From Rhodanobacter panaciterrae (GTDB lineage: Bacteria; Pseudomonadota; Gammaproteobacteria; Xanthomonadales; Rhodanobacteraceae): DNA of 64,000 bases. Within the stretch, counting starts at the first letter, position 1; each line of letters starts with the position of its first letter. Shown piece by piece: positions 27,239-37,019 of the stretch. The notes beneath the pieces were generated by a model that was given only the letters and a program-made list of their open reading frames with translations, had not been told where the DNA came from and searched no databases. The position numbers were made by a program, and so were the translations under genes. The stretch spans positions 186,001 through 250,000 of the forward strand of contig NZ_BMXT01000002.1 in assembly GCF_014651895.1 (NCBI RefSeq). The letters run 5' to 3'.

Positions 27239-27520
27239 ATGAGCGACGCACCCTGTGCCGATGCCTGGGCCGTGTACCTGCTGGAATGCGCCGACGGCCG
27301 CGTGTATACCGGCATCGCACGCGATCCCGAACAACGCTACGCAAAACACCTCGCCGGCAAGGGCGCGCGCTTCACCCGCTCGAACCCGCCACGGCAATTG
27401 CTCGGCTGGGTATGGGTAGCCGGTCATGGCGAAGCGTTGCGGCTGGAAATCGCCTGGAAGCGGTTGCCACGCGCCGCACGGATCGCCGCGTTAGTCGCAT
27501 ATACCTCACCTCAACCGTAA
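27239..27520 (+). CDS. GIY-YIG domain protein (YhbQ/UPF0213-like)
   Basis: 93 residues forming a single GIY-YIG nuclease domain: WAVYLLECADGRVYTGIARDPEQRYAKH carries the paired Tyr residues and the catalytic Arg, and the conserved Glu is probably in ALRLEIAWKRL. Single-domain proteins of this size belong to the UPF0213 group with a suspected DNA-repair role. It starts 4 nt after the GST remnant stop. Confidence 0.85.
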   Translation: MSDAPCADAWAVYLLECADGRVYTGIARDPEQRYAKHLAGKGARFTRSNPPRQLLGWVWVAGHGEALRLEIAWKRLPRAARIAALVAYTSPQP

Positions 27521-27537
27521 GAGTCCGCTGGCGCTGA

Positions 27538-30243
27538 TCAACCGGTGTTCTGCAGTCCCTGCGATACGCCGTTGACGCAGGCGACCAGCGCTTGCAGCAA
27601 GGCATCGTCGGTACGCTCGGTGGCGCGCCAGCGTTGCAGCAGGTCGACCTGCAGCAGGCTCATCGGATCGACGTAGGGGTTGCGTAGACGGATCGATGCG
27701 GCGAGGCGCGGATCACCGCGCAGTAGTGCATCGCTGTGCTTGAGCTGCAACAGCCAGTGGCGGGTGCGCGCGAACTCGTCACGGATCAGGCCGAAAAATT
27801 CCTCATGCAGCGGGCCGGACAGTTTCGAGAACGCCTCGGCGATGTCGAGATCGCACTTGGCCAGCACCATCTCGACGTCGTCCAGCAGGTTGCTGAAGAA
27901 CGGCCAGTCGCGCGCCATCTCCGCCAGTGCCTCTTCGCCGAACTGCTGCACGCCCTGCTCCAGCGCGCTGCCGAGGCCATACCAGCCAGGCAAGATCGAA
28001 CGGCACTGGGTCCACGCGAACACCCACGGGATTGCGCGCAGATCCTGCACGCCGCGCATGCTGCGACGGCTGGCCGGGCGCGAACCCAGCGTCATCTTTT
28101 CGATCACGTCGATCGGCGTGGCGGCACGAAAATAATCGACGAAGTGCTCTCGCTCGACGAAGGCACGATAGGTTTGTCGACTGCTCGTCGACAACGCGTT
28201 CATCTGCTCGCGCCAGCGCTCTTCGCGCGGCTCGGTTTCGCGTGGACGCAGGCTGGCCCGCAACACCGCGCCGACGGTCTGCTCTAGGTTGCGCAACGCC
28301 AGCGCGCGGATACCGTACTTGCGATGGATCACTTCGCCCTGCTCGGTCACCCGCAGCACGCCGGCCACCGCACCGCGCGGCGACGACATCAGCGCTGGCG
28401 TGATCCGCGCGCCACCGCGGCTGGCCGAACCGCCGCGGCCGTGGAAGAACGCCAGCTCGATGCCGGCGGCGTTCGCCACCTCCAGCAACTCCACTTGCGC
28501 GCGCTGCAAACCCCAGCGCGAGGCCAGCGTGCCGCCGTCCTTGCCGCTGTCGGAATAGCCGAGCATCACCCACTGCTGGTTGTTGCGCGCGGCCAGGTGC
28601 TGGCGATAGACCGGATCGTCGAGCAGCGCCTGCAGCGTGGCCGGCGCGTTCTTCAGATCATCGACCGTCTCGAACAGCGGCGCGATGTTGAGCGGAACGC
28701 TATCGTTCTCGACCAGACCGCCGTAACGCGCCAGTGCCAGTACCGCCAGCACGTCGGCGGCCGAGCGCGCCATGCTGATGATGTACAGGCCGACGGCCTC
28801 CCTCCCATAACGACGACGGGAGTCGCCCAAGGTGGCGAATACGTCGTAAAGCGAGGTGACTACATCGGCGTGGCTGATCGGGAAACGTGCGTTGCCGCTG
28901 GCGTAGTCGCGCAGCTGCTGCGTGCGTGCATCGGCCGCGAGCTGTGGCCACGCCGGGTTGTCCAGCAGTGCGGCCAGCGCATCGTCATGCACGCGTGAAT
29001 CCTGCCGCACATCCAGTCGCGCCAGGTGCAAGCCGAAGGTGCGCACGCGACGGATCAGACGCTGCACCGCGTACGCACCGGCGTGCAGCCCGTGGTGATC
29101 GACCAGGCTGGTGACGATCAACTGCAGGTCGTCGAGCAGCTCGGTCGCGGACGTATAGCCTTCCGGATGGTTGTCGTCATGGGTGGCTTCGAGACGGGCA
29201 CCGATCACCGTCAGCAGACAGCGGTAAGGCATGTCGGCATGCCGCGGCCGCACCCTTTGCGCGGCGGCGGGAAAGCGGGCGCGGTAATCGTCCAGGCGAC
29301 GCTGCAACTGTGGGTCGACCGCGGCCCGACCCTCGGTCTGACTGAGCAGACGCGCCAGTCCCGCCACATCTGCCACGTAATGCTCGATCACATGGGCGCG
29401 CTGGGTCGCCAGGCTGGCAGCAATGGTGTCCGCGCCGACGTTCGGATTGCCGTCCATGTCGCCACCGACCCAGGTGGCGAAGCCGAGCAGCTGCGGCAAT
29501 TTCGCAGCCACGCCATAGACCGAATGCAGCGCCTCGGCCAGCGACTCGAACAGCGCGGGCACGATGCGGTAGATCGGGTTGGCCAGGTAGAAGCCCACAT
29601 GATGGTGCTCGTCCTGCACGGTGGGACTGACCGGCGAGGCTTCGGCGGTCTGCCAGCCGGAAGACAACGCCATGTAGATGCGATCGTCGTCCTCCTTGCG
29701 CTCCTGTGGCGTGCGCTCCTGGTCGAAACCGTCGATCAGCGAGCGCACGATCGCCTGCTCCTTCTCCAGCAGCGAGCGGCGCACCGCCTCGGTCGGGTGC
29801 GCGGTGAACACCGGTTCGATCCACAACCGGTCCAGCCAGCCCAGCAGTTCGTCCGCGCCGACGCCTTCCGTTTTCAGTCGACCCAGCACGTCGAGCAACG
29901 ACTCCGGCTGCGCTGTGCTGCCCTCGCGCTGGTAATCGCGGCGCCGGCGGATGCGATGCACCCGCTCGGCGGTGTTCACCGCCTGAAAATAGGTGGCGAA
30001 CGCACGTGCCAGCGCTTCGGCGTCGCTGGCATCGAGGCCGGCCAGCGAGTCGGCCAGTTCATCCACCGAGGCACCCTCGCGACGGCGGCGAATGGCCGCG
30101 ACGCGCACCTGTTCGACGCGAGCGAAGAACGCCGCGCCGCCCTGCTCGGCCAGCATCCTGCCGACCATCGCGCCAAGCCGGCTGACGTCCTCGCGCAGCG
30201 GGCCATCGGGTGGCAGGAACTCGGCTTCGCGGCTCTCTTCCAT
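27538..30243 (-). CDS. ppc: Phosphoenolpyruvate carboxylase
   Basis: 901 residues, full length. It has the catalytic His motif [13 protein letters not shown] near residue 140 and the [12 protein letters not shown] glycine loop. The C-terminus ends ...[13 protein letters not shown]; the conserved terminal NTG is present. The enzyme carboxylates phosphoenolpyruvate to oxaloacetate, feeding the TCA cycle. It is divergent from ahcY, and the 265-nt space between them carries the ahcY promoter and riboswitch. Confidence 0.96.
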   Translation of the reverse strand: MEESREAEFLPPDGPLREDVSRLGAMVGRMLAEQGGAAFFARVEQVRVAAIRRRREGASVDELADSLAGLDASDAEALARAFATYFQAVNTAERVHRIRRRRDYQREGSTAQPESLLDVLGRLKTEGVGADELLGWLDRLWIEPVFTAHPTEAVRRSLLEKEQAIVRSLIDGFDQERTPQERKEDDDRIYMALSSGWQTAEASPVSPTVQDEHHHVGFYLANPIYRIVPALFESLAEALHSVYGVAAKLPQLLGFATWVGGDMDGNPNVGADTIAASLATQRAHVIEHYVADVAGLARLLSQTEGRAAVDPQLQRRLDDYRARFPAAAQRVRPRHADMPYRCLLTVIGARLEATHDDNHPEGYTSATELLDDLQLIVTSLVDHHGLHAGAYAVQRLIRRVRTFGLHLARLDVRQDSRVHDDALAALLDNPAWPQLAADARTQQLRDYASGNARFPISHADVVTSLYDVFATLGDSRRRYGREAVGLYIISMARSAADVLAVLALARYGGLVENDSVPLNIAPLFETVDDLKNAPATLQALLDDPVYRQHLAARNNQQWVMLGYSDSGKDGGTLASRWGLQRAQVELLEVANAAGIELAFFHGRGGSASRGGARITPALMSSPRGAVAGVLRVTEQGEVIHRKYGIRALALRNLEQTVGAVLRASLRPRETEPREERWREQMNALSTSSRQTYRAFVEREHFVDYFRAATPIDVIEKMTLGSRPASRRSMRGVQDLRAIPWVFAWTQCRSILPGWYGLGSALEQGVQQFGEEALAEMARDWPFFSNLLDDVEMVLAKCDLDIAEAFSKLSGPLHEEFFGLIRDEFARTRHWLLQLKHSDALLRGDPRLAASIRLRNPYVDPMSLLQVDLLQRWRATERTDDALLQALVACVNGVSQGLQNTG

Positions 30244-30318
30244 GCGGTCGTTCCGGTGTTGGGTGAACGGCCAGCCTATCGAATTGCGGCGTGGGAGGCA
30301 TCCCTTGCCGTCTCCCGC

Positions 30319-30330
30319 TACAATGACGGG
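30319..30330 (+). promoter_or_regulatory. -10-like TACAAT of the ahcY leader
   Basis: TACAAT at 30319-30324 would start transcription near 30331, just before the SAH aptamer at 30341. No convincing -35 was found. Confidence 0.5.
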
Positions 30331-30340
30331 CTTGTACTGC

Positions 30341-30442
30341 CCGCCGAGGGGCGCTGCGACCGTTCACTGTGAATGCGGATCCATCCGCAAAAACCCGCAC
30401 TTCCCTGTGCGGACTCTTCACAAAACCGGCCAGGCTCGGCGC
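30341..30442 (+). ncRNA. SAH riboswitch (S-adenosylhomocysteine aptamer)
   Basis: The conserved 5' core CCGAGGGGCGCTGCGAC (30344-30360) and 3' core CCAGGCTCGG (30430-30439) are both present. P1 pairs CGCCGAG (30342-30348) with CTCGGCG (30435-30441). Between them lie a palindromic TGCGGAT-CC-ATCCGCA hairpin and a CCGCAC-ttccct-GTGCGG hairpin. SAH aptamers occur upstream of ahcY/metH and activate expression when the toxic product SAH accumulates, which fits its place before ahcY. Confidence 0.9.
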
Positions 30443-30453
30443 GGCACGTTCCA

Positions 30454-30474
30454 CAACGGCGCCCGGTTGTTTTT
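30454..30474 (+). terminator. Possible terminator in the SAH riboswitch expression platform
   Basis: CAACGG...CC-G-GTTG with a bulged G can form a 6-bp stem (30454-30469), directly followed by five T residues. It is short, so control by ribosome-site access is an alternative. Confidence 0.4.
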
Positions 30475-30508
30475 ACGCGAAGCGATTCGCAATAAACCGG
30501 AGATGCAC

Positions 30509-31948
30509 ATGAACGCCGTTACCAAAGAAACCACCCACGACTACAAGATTGCCGACCTTTCGCTGGCCGACTGGGGCCGCAAGGAACTGGACATCGCCGA
30601 GCACGAGATGCCGGGCCTGATGTCGATCCGCAAGAAGCACGCCGCCACTCTTCCGCTGAAGGGCGTGCGCGTGACCGGCTCGCTGCACATGACGATCCAG
30701 ACCGCGGTGTTGATCGAGACGCTGAAGGACATCGGCGCCGACGTGCGCTGGGCCTCGTGCAACATCTTCTCGACTCAGGACCACGCCGCCGCCGCGATCG
30801 CTGCAACCGGTACGCCGGTGTTCGCGTGGAAGGGCGAGACGCTGGAAGAGTATTGGGACTGCACGATGGACGCGCTGTCCTTCCCCGACGGCAAGGGCGG
30901 CTTCCTCGGCCCGCAGCTGGTGGTCGACGACGGCGGCGACGTCACCCTGCTGATCCACAAGGGCTACGAGCTGGAGAACGGCAGCAAGTGGGTCGACGAG
31001 AAGGCTTCCTCGCACGAAGAGCAGGTGATCAAGAACCTGCTCAAGCGCGTGCACAAGGAGCGTCCGGGTTACTGGCACACCGTGGTCAAGGACTGGAAGG
31101 GCGTCTCCGAAGAGACCACCACCGGCGTGCATCGCCTGTACCAGCTGGCCGAGGCCAAGTCGCTGCTGATCCCCGCGATCAACGTCAACGACTCGGTCAC
31201 CAAGTCGAAGTTCGACAACCTGTACGGCTGCCGCGAGTCGCTGGCCGATGGCCTGAAGCGCGCGATGGACGTGATGCTGGCCGGCAAGGTCGCCGTGGTC
31301 TGCGGCTACGGCGACGTCGGCAAGGGCTGCGCCCATAGCTTGCGTGCCTACGGTTCGCGCGTGGTGGTCACCGAGATCGATCCGATCAACGCGCTGCAGG
31401 CGGCGATGGAAGGCTTTGAGGTCAACACCGTCGAATCGACCCTCGGCCGCGGCGACATCTACGTCACCACCACCGGCAACAAGGACGTGCTGACGCTGGA
31501 TCACCTGAAGTCGATGAAGGATCAGGCGATCGTGTGCAACATCGGCCATTTCGACAACGAGATCCAGGTCGATGCGCTGAACGCGATGACCGGCGTCACC
31601 AAACTCAACATCAAGCCGCAGGTCGACAAGTACACCTTCACCGACGGCCGCGCGATCTTCCTGCTGGCCGAAGGCCGTCTGGTCAACCTCGGTTGCGCCA
31701 CCGGCCACCCCAGCTTCGTGATGTCCAACTCGTTTGCCAACCAGACCCTGGCGCAAATCGAGCTGTGGGCGAACAAGGACAAGTACGAGAACAAGGTCTA
31801 CATCCTGCCGAAGAAGCTCGACGAGGAGGTCGCGCGCCTGCACCTGGAGAAGATCGGCGTGAAGCTGACCACGCTGACCAAGGAGCAGGCCGGCTATCTC
31901 GGCGTGCCGGTGGAAGGCCCGTACAAGCCGGAGCATTACCGCTACTGA
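30509..31948 (+). CDS. ahcY: Adenosylhomocysteinase
   Basis: 479 residues from ATG 30509; GGAG lies 6 nt upstream, whereas the in-frame ATG at 30503 has no spacer. Motifs: [20 protein letters not shown], the insertion after residue 130 ([18 protein letters not shown]) seen in most bacterial enzymes, NAD-binding [11 protein letters not shown], and the C-terminal KPEHYRY that reaches the partner subunit's NAD site. It hydrolyses SAH to adenosine and homocysteine and is controlled by the SAH riboswitch upstream. Confidence 0.97.
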   Translation: MNAVTKETTHDYKIADLSLADWGRKELDIAEHEMPGLMSIRKKHAATLPLKGVRVTGSLHMTIQTAVLIETLKDIGADVRWASCNIFSTQDHAAAAIAATGTPVFAWKGETLEEYWDCTMDALSFPDGKGGFLGPQLVVDDGGDVTLLIHKGYELENGSKWVDEKASSHEEQVIKNLLKRVHKERPGYWHTVVKDWKGVSEETTTGVHRLYQLAEAKSLLIPAINVNDSVTKSKFDNLYGCRESLADGLKRAMDVMLAGKVAVVCGYGDVGKGCAHSLRAYGSRVVVTEIDPINALQAAMEGFEVNTVESTLGRGDIYVTTTGNKDVLTLDHLKSMKDQAIVCNIGHFDNEIQVDALNAMTGVTKLNIKPQVDKYTFTDGRAIFLLAEGRLVNLGCATGHPSFVMSNSFANQTLAQIELWANKDKYENKVYILPKKLDEEVARLHLEKIGVKLTTLTKEQAGYLGVPVEGPYKPEHYRY

Positions 31949-31974
31949 GTCACGGTGACACCAAGGCAACATCC

Positions 31975-32006
31975 AGAAGGGCGCACTTGTGCGCCCTTCT
32001 TTATTT
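31975..32006 (+). terminator. Terminator after ahcY
   Basis: A perfect 10-bp stem AGAAGGGCGC/GCGCCCTTCT (31975-31984 with 31991-32000) is followed by TTATTT. Confidence 0.9.
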
Positions 32007-32042
32007 CAGGTGCCGCAGGTTATTGATGTGCGCAACCAAGCA

Positions 32043-33005
32043 CTACCCAGCAAGAAACGCCGCCGGTACATAGCGCATCTTGCCGATGCCATTGAACCAA
32101 CGCAGCTTCATATAAGCCGGCAGACCCAGTACCAGGGTCCAGCGATTCACCGGATGGATATCGTTATGCGCCACCTGCAAATGCGACGGCTCGCCGGGCA
32201 TCGTGGTGGTCGATACAGAACGCATCCAACTCACCTTCCCGCGCATGCTGCCGCGCCGTTGCCGCTGCGCCTGGATCAGCTCCTCGTACGGAAATGCCAC
32301 GTCGCGGGCGTGCTCACGGAACAAGCGTCCCTGCCACGCGAACAGCAACTGCAACTGCGGGTGATTTGCAAAGTGCGGCACGATCCGCAGCGGACGCAGC
32401 AGCGATGCCAGGGTGATATCCGCGGCGGTGAAACGTCCACCAACAAGGAAACCATCGCGCTCCAACTTCATGGCGATCGGAACCAGTTGTGCTTCCAGTG
32501 CCTCGTACACCCGATCCTCGCGGTTGCGATGAAAGCGGAAACGTAGAGTCAGCATCGCGCCAAGCACCGGTGCGGCCAGTGCACGCAGCACCGGTCGGGT
32601 GAACAGCCCACCAGCGACATTCGGCATGAACAACCGTGAGAGGGCGTTTGGACATTCCATGATCAGCTGTGTGTAACCCAGCCGACGCGCGTGCAATCCG
32701 AGCGTGGAGTCGAGCCGCAACATCCACTGCCACACCTCCTCACGCTCAGCCGGGTCCCACGGCAGCAGTGCGTGTTCCGGGTAGGTCTCATCGAGGTAAC
32801 GGATGATCGGCGAGGAATCGCTGATCGCCACACCGGTGGCGGTGTCATGGATCAGCGGCACCGTCTGCGCGCAATCGAAGCGCTGCATTTCCTTCTTGGT
32901 GAACGCGACGATGTCGATGCCGCGCCAGTTCAGCTGCTTGAAATCCAGCGCCCAGCGCACCTTCTCCACGTAGTGCGACCAATGCAGCTTGTATAGCTCA
33001 ATCAT
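32043..33005 (-). CDS. Glutathione S-transferase family protein
   Basis: 320 residues from ATG 33005 (AAGGAG 6 nt upstream). The N-terminal thioredoxin-like domain (MIELYKLHWSHYVEKVRWALDFKQL) contains a cis-Pro region TVPLIHD and the ISDSSPIIRYLDE motif. The GST_C domain has the hydrophobic N-cap motif GGRFTAADITLASLL. It is longer than usual GSTs, with a basic C-terminal extension of about 60 residues. The substrate is unknown. It ends close to the ahcY terminator. Confidence 0.85.
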   Translation of the reverse strand: MIELYKLHWSHYVEKVRWALDFKQLNWRGIDIVAFTKKEMQRFDCAQTVPLIHDTATGVAISDSSPIIRYLDETYPEHALLPWDPAEREEVWQWMLRLDSTLGLHARRLGYTQLIMECPNALSRLFMPNVAGGLFTRPVLRALAAPVLGAMLTLRFRFHRNREDRVYEALEAQLVPIAMKLERDGFLVGGRFTAADITLASLLRPLRIVPHFANHPQLQLLFAWQGRLFREHARDVAFPYEELIQAQRQRRGSMRGKVSWMRSVSTTTMPGEPSHLQVAHNDIHPVNRWTLVLGLPAYMKLRWFNGIGKMRYVPAAFLAG

Positions 33006-33114
33006 GACCATCTCCTTGTCGAACCACAGCAATGGGGCTGCTACGCCGGTGCCGCAAGTCAGAGCGGCATGATCCTGGCTCACATCCATCTATCGCTTCA
33101 TCGCGACACAAAGA

Positions 33115-33120
33115 TATACT
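33115..33120 (+). promoter_or_regulatory. Candidate metF -10 element
   Basis: TATACT (33115-33120) lies about 30 nt before the metF ATG. The surrounding AAGATATACTT is a partial inverted repeat and could be part of an operator. No clear -35 is visible. Confidence 0.35.
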
Positions 33121-33150
33121 TCGACGATACCGCGACCAGGAACCCACGCG

Positions 33151-33975
33151 ATGCCGGCGATCAGCTTCGAATTCTTCCCGCCCAAGACCGACGAGCAGCG
33201 CGCACAGCTGGACCGTGCCGCACAGGTTCTGAAAGCGCACCAGCCGGAGTACGCCTCGGTGACCTTCGGTGCCGGCGGCTCGACCCTCAGCTACACCGGC
33301 GATACCGTGGCGCGGCTGCACCAGCAGCATGGTCTCAACGTGGCGCCGCACCTGTCCTGCATGGGCGGCACACGGGCGGAGATCGCCGAACTGCTGGACG
33401 GCTACCGCGCCGCCGGCTATCGACGCCTCGTGGCGCTGCGTGGCGACATGCCTTCGGGCATGGCCACCGCAGGCGACTTTCGCTATGCCGCCGAGCTGGT
33501 GAGTTTCATCCGCCAGCATTGCGGCGATCACTTCCACATCGAGGTGGCGGCGTACCCGGAAACCCATCCGCAGGCCGACGATGCGCTGCGCGATCTGCAG
33601 CACTTCAAGGCGAAGATCGATGCCGGTGCGAACGGCGCGATTACCCAGTATTTCTTCAACCCCGACGCGTATTTCCGTTTTGTCGACGACGTGCGCAAGC
33701 TGGGCGTGAACGTACCGATCGTGCCGGGCATCATGCCGATCGCGAACTACACCCAGCTGAAACGCTTCTCGGACATGTGCGGCGCCGAGATTCCGCGCTG
33801 GATCGCCAAGCGCATGCAGGCGCACGGTGACGATGCCGAGTCGATCCGCGCACTCGGCGCCGAGGTGGTGGCGCAGCTGTGCCGGCGCCTGCTCGAGGGT
33901 GGCGCACCGGGCCTGCACTTTTACACGCTGAATCGCGCCAAGGCGACGCAATCGGTACTGCAACAACTAGCCTGA
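33151..33975 (+). CDS. metF: Methylenetetrahydrofolate reductase
   Basis: 274 residues, a standard bacterial MTHFR. It opens with ISFEFFPPKT and has VTFGAGGS, the APHLSCMGGTR and LVALRGD motifs, GGITQYFF-type sequence (AITQYFFNPDAYFRFVDD), VPGIMPI and the C-terminal GLHFYTLNRA. It reduces 5,10-methylene-THF to 5-methyl-THF using FAD, supplying methyl groups to methionine synthase and so feeding MetK and AhcY encoded nearby. Confidence 0.95.
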   Translation: MPAISFEFFPPKTDEQRAQLDRAAQVLKAHQPEYASVTFGAGGSTLSYTGDTVARLHQQHGLNVAPHLSCMGGTRAEIAELLDGYRAAGYRRLVALRGDMPSGMATAGDFRYAAELVSFIRQHCGDHFHIEVAAYPETHPQADDALRDLQHFKAKIDAGANGAITQYFFNPDAYFRFVDDVRKLGVNVPIVPGIMPIANYTQLKRFSDMCGAEIPRWIAKRMQAHGDDAESIRALGAEVVAQLCRRLLEGGAPGLHFYTLNRAKATQSVLQQLA

Positions 33976-33988
33976 GCCGGCAGACGGG

Positions 33989-34000
33989 TATGCTGGCGTG
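33989..34000 (+). promoter_or_regulatory. -10-like TATGCT with 6-nt spacer to ATG
   Basis: TATGCT (33989-33994) is followed by exactly 6 nt and then ATG 34001, the same leaderless geometry as four other genes here. It begins about 14 nt after the metF stop. Confidence 0.45.
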
Positions 34001-34588
34001 ATGCGCCCGTCAGTCGCCCTGTTGTGCCTCATCCTGCTCGCCTGGGCCGTCCCGGCGCTGGCGCAGACCGAGATCCATCGCTGCATCGGCGCAAATGGCA
34101 GCGCGGTATTCACTGACCAGCCGTGCGCCGCGCTGCAGGCCACCCCGGTCAGCCCAGCTGCCCCGCCCGGCCATGACATCCCGCCGGCTACGCCGCCACC
34201 GATCCTGTGCGCGGCCAGCCTGGGCGCACTGCGCCAGAGCGTGATCGATGCGTTCGCCAACCGCGATGCAAACCGCATGGCCGGCCTGATGTTGTGGAAC
34301 GGCTACGGCCGTGGTGCGGCAATCGCCGACATCCGCTCGCTGGGCGAGTTGATGAAGCAGCCGTTGCTGGATGTCGGCACGCCAGACGATCCGGCGCCCG
34401 GCAGCGATCCGCCGGCACCGGCGATCGCCACCAGCAGCACCGGCCCGCTCTCCCCGCCAAGTCCGCCACCAGCCGGCGCCCAGCTGGTGCTGCATACCGC
34501 CGGCAACGATGGCAGCGGAAGCCCGCACGAGCAGCGTTTCAACGTCGTCAGCCGCGCCGGTTGCCTGTGGCTGCGCAATGCAGATTGA
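34001..34588 (+). CDS. DUF4124-domain periplasmic protein
   Basis: 195 residues from ATG 34001. A signal peptide (LILLAWAVPALAQ) is followed by a short DUF4124-type segment IHRCIGANGSAVFTDQPC at the mature N-terminus. This is a beta-hairpin module that reads as (Y/H)xCxxxxGxxxFTDxPC. The rest is Pro/Ala-rich with no other domain and one C-terminal Cys. The function is unknown; such proteins are frequent in Xanthomonadales. Confidence 0.75.
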   Translation: MRPSVALLCLILLAWAVPALAQTEIHRCIGANGSAVFTDQPCAALQATPVSPAAPPGHDIPPATPPPILCAASLGALRQSVIDAFANRDANRMAGLMLWNGYGRGAAIADIRSLGELMKQPLLDVGTPDDPAPGSDPPAPAIATSSTGPLSPPSPPPAGAQLVLHTAGNDGSGSPHEQRFNVVSRAGCLWLRNAD

Positions 34589-34641
34589 CGCCGGGCAGAC
34601 TCACAGCAGTTATCATGGGCGGTCCCCATTGGAGAATCGAC

Positions 34642-35559
34642 ATGGCGCAGCAGTACCCTGAGTGGATCTGGCAGAACGGCAGCATCAAGCCCTGGGCCGA
34701 GGCGACCACGCATGTGATGTCGCACGCGCTGCATTACGGCTCGTCGGTGTTCGAGGGTATCCGCAGCTACGCCACGCCGGACGGAGCGGCGATTTTCCGC
34801 CTCACCGACCATCTGAACCGGTTGTACCAGTCGGCCAAGATCTACGACATGGTGCTGCCGCATTCCGCCGATGAGCTGGCCGCGGCCTGCCGTGCGGTGA
34901 TCAAGAAGAACGAACTGGGCGCCGCTTATCTGCGTCCGGTCGCGTACCGCGGTCTGGGTGGCTTCGGGTTGTCTGCCGAAACTCCGATCGACGTCGCGGT
35001 GGCGGCATGGCCGATGGGTCCTTACCTTGGGCCAGAAGCGCTGAAGAACGGTATCGACGCCTGCGTGTCGAGCTGGCAGCGTTTCGCGCCGAACACCATT
35101 CCGGCCGGCGCCAAGGCTGGCGGCAATTACCTGTCCGGTCAGCTGATCGCGCGCGAGGCGCGTCGCCTCGGCTTCGGCGAAGGCATCGCGCTGGCTTCCA
35201 GCGGTCTGCTCAGCGAAGGTGCGGGCGAGAACCTGTTCCTCGTGTTCGATGGCGTGCTGCACACCACTCCGGCCAGCGCCTCGATCCTCGCCGGCATCAC
35301 CCGCGACACGCTGAAGACGCTGGCTCGTGAGGATGGCATCGAGGTGGTCGAGCGCGATATCCCGCGCGAATACCTGTATCTGGCCGACGAGTTGCTGATG
35401 TGCGGCACCGCCGCCGAGATCACTCCGATCCGTTCGGTCGACGGCAAGCAGGTCGGCACCGGCAAGGCCGGCCGGGTGACCCTGCGTCTGCAGGAGCTGT
35501 TCTTCGGCCTGTTCGACGGCCGCACCCACGACAAGTGGGGCTGGCTGGAACAGGTCTGA
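34642..35559 (+). CDS. ilvE: Branched-chain amino acid aminotransferase
   Basis: 305 residues, class IV PLP aminotransferase. Motifs: HYGSSVFEGIRSY, the catalytic-Lys region AGAKAGGNYLSG, EGAGENLFLVFDG, LAGITRDTL and ELLMCGTAAEITPI. It catalyses the last step of Val, Leu and Ile synthesis. TATCAT at 34611-34616 with a 20-nt leader containing GGAGA gives a conventional promoter and ribosome site. A strong terminator follows. Confidence 0.93.
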   Translation: MAQQYPEWIWQNGSIKPWAEATTHVMSHALHYGSSVFEGIRSYATPDGAAIFRLTDHLNRLYQSAKIYDMVLPHSADELAAACRAVIKKNELGAAYLRPVAYRGLGGFGLSAETPIDVAVAAWPMGPYLGPEALKNGIDACVSSWQRFAPNTIPAGAKAGGNYLSGQLIAREARRLGFGEGIALASSGLLSEGAGENLFLVFDGVLHTTPASASILAGITRDTLKTLAREDGIEVVERDIPREYLYLADELLMCGTAAEITPIRSVDGKQVGTGKAGRVTLRLQELFFGLFDGRTHDKWGWLEQV

Positions 35560-35578
35560 GGCACAGCCACTCACGGAA

Positions 35579-35612
35579 ACAAAAACGCCCCGCAACGCGG
35601 GGCGTTTTTGTT
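35579..35612 (+). terminator. Terminator after ilvE (bidirectional form)
   Basis: A 12-bp stem AAAAACGCCCCG/CGGGGCGTTTTT with a 5-nt loop. The A-tract before and T-tract after let it work in both directions. Confidence 0.93.
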
Positions 35613-35627
35613 TCTGCCCTGCTCGCT

Positions 35628-35734
35628 CCCTCCCCTGCACAGCAGGGGAGGGCCGGGGTGGGGTCGGCTCTTGATCTTCCCCGCACGTTCGGACAACCCC
35701 CTCCTAACCTCCCCCTGCTGCCCGCAGGGGGAGG
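35628..35734. repeat. Inverted pair of intergenic palindromes (units 3 and 4)
   Basis: Unit 3: CCCTCCCCTGC 35628-35638 with GCAGGGGAGGG 35642-35652. Unit 4: CCTCCCCCTGC 35708-35718 with GCAGGGGGAGG 35724-35734. Their T/G-rich and C-rich flanks are reverse complements, so the two units form an inverted pair in the ilvE/kinase convergent gap. Confidence 0.88.
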
Positions 35735-35741
35735 AACAGGT

Positions 35742-37019
35742 TTATGCGAACTTGATGCTGGCGATCGCGCCATTCGCATCGCTGCGCGGGCGCATCGAGA
35801 CATCCCAGCCGTACAACTCGCACAACCTGCGCACGATCGCCAGGCCGAGGCCGGCACCGCTGCCGCCGGCGCCCTCACCGCGTACACCACGCTGGAACAA
35901 GCGCTCGGCATCTTCCGGCTTGATCCCGGGGCCAGTGTCGATCACCTCGATGCGGCCAGCGCCCACTTCGACCCGCACGCTGCCTTCGAGGGTGTACTTG
36001 ATCGCGTTGCCGATCAGGTTGGTCAATGCCACCGACAACACCGAGGCCGGCGCATTGATATTCACGGGCTCGTTGACGGCCAGGTCGATGGTCAGCGGCT
36101 TGCCGCGCATCTGCGGGCGCTGGCTTTCGATCACATCGGCGGCGACCTTGCCGACCTCGGTGGTCTCGCCGCGGGTCGGACCGCGTCGCTCGGCGCGTGA
36201 CAGCAGCAGCAACGCCTCGATCAGTTCGGTCGCCTGACGCGAGGCGCGCTCGATGCGCTTCAACCGCTCGCTCAACTTCTCGGTCAGGTCGGGTGAGCCC
36301 TGCAGCAGTTCGGTAGTGCTGGCGATCACCGCCAGTGGCGTACGCAGTTCGTGGCTGACGTCGGAGTTGAACTCGCGGTCGCGCTCAACCATCGCAGTGA
36401 GCCGCTCCGAGTATTCGTCCAGCGCGTGCGCCAGTTCGCCCACCTCGTCGTCGGCGAAATGCTGTGCCAGTGGCTCAGCCTTGCCAGCCTTGCGGAAGTC
36501 ACGCAGTCGATTGGCCAGCTCGCTGACTGGTTTGAGTACCTTGCGCGACAACCATAACCCGATGGCCAGCGACAAAAGACTGAACAACACCACTGCGCCC
36601 ACCAGCGAAATCACCAGTTGCTGCTTGCCCAGATCTTCGCGGCTGATGTCGTAACGGGTAAAGCCGATGATCCCGTTCTTGCGTTGCACGGCCAGCTTGT
36701 AGTGTCTTTGCTTGCCGCTGCTATCGGTCTCGTAGATATCGTGAACCCCGCTACCCAGGTTCTGCCAGGCAAGCGGCATCTTGTAGAGCGTCCGATCGCT
36801 CTTGACCCAGCCTTCGATCAGCTCGGATTGAAATGGCTTGTCTGCAATAGCGTGATCGACCGCCTGATCGACATCGCTTTGCATGCTGTCGTTGATCAGC
36901 TGGTTCTCCACCTTGGCGCGCACGTACAACGCAGCCACAGCAAACAACGCGCTGAGGCCGAAACCGAACAGCGCGAAGGAGACGATCAATCGAAAGCGAA
37001 GCTTACGCCTGGACTGCAT
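35742..37019 (-). CDS. Two-component sensor histidine kinase
   Basis: 425 residues from ATG 37019, which overlaps the end of the regulator gene. Order: transmembrane helix (LIVSFALFGFGLSALFAVAALYV), periplasmic sensor of about 110 residues, second helix (LVISLVGAVVLFSLLSLAIGLWL), HAMP domain, HisKA with phosphorylatable His in DVSHELRTPLAV, then HATPase_c (NLIGNAIKYT, DTGPGIKPEDAERLF, GAGLGLAIV). It autophosphorylates and passes phosphate to the OmpR-type regulator upstream. Length and partner resemble ColS-type kinases, but the ligand is not evident. Confidence 0.9.
   Translation of the reverse strand: MQSRRKLRFRLIVSFALFGFGLSALFAVAALYVRAKVENQLINDSMQSDVDQAVDHAIADKPFQSELIEGWVKSDRTLYKMPLAWQNLGSGVHDIYETDSSGKQRHYKLAVQRKNGIIGFTRYDISREDLGKQQLVISLVGAVVLFSLLSLAIGLWLSRKVLKPVSELANRLRDFRKAGKAEPLAQHFADDEVGELAHALDEYSERLTAMVERDREFNSDVSHELRTPLAVIASTTELLQGSPDLTEKLSERLKRIERASRQATELIEALLLLSRAERRGPTRGETTEVGKVAADVIESQRPQMRGKPLTIDLAVNEPVNINAPASVLSVALTNLIGNAIKYTLEGSVRVEVGAGRIEVIDTGPGIKPEDAERLFQRGVRGEGAGGSGAGLGLAIVRRLCELYGWDVSMRPRSDANGAIASIKFA

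Noticed and set aside
30473-31972. A 499-codon - strand frame opposite ahcY
   Set aside because: Antisense of a highly conserved gene; Asp/His/Val-rich translation with no domain and no start signal.
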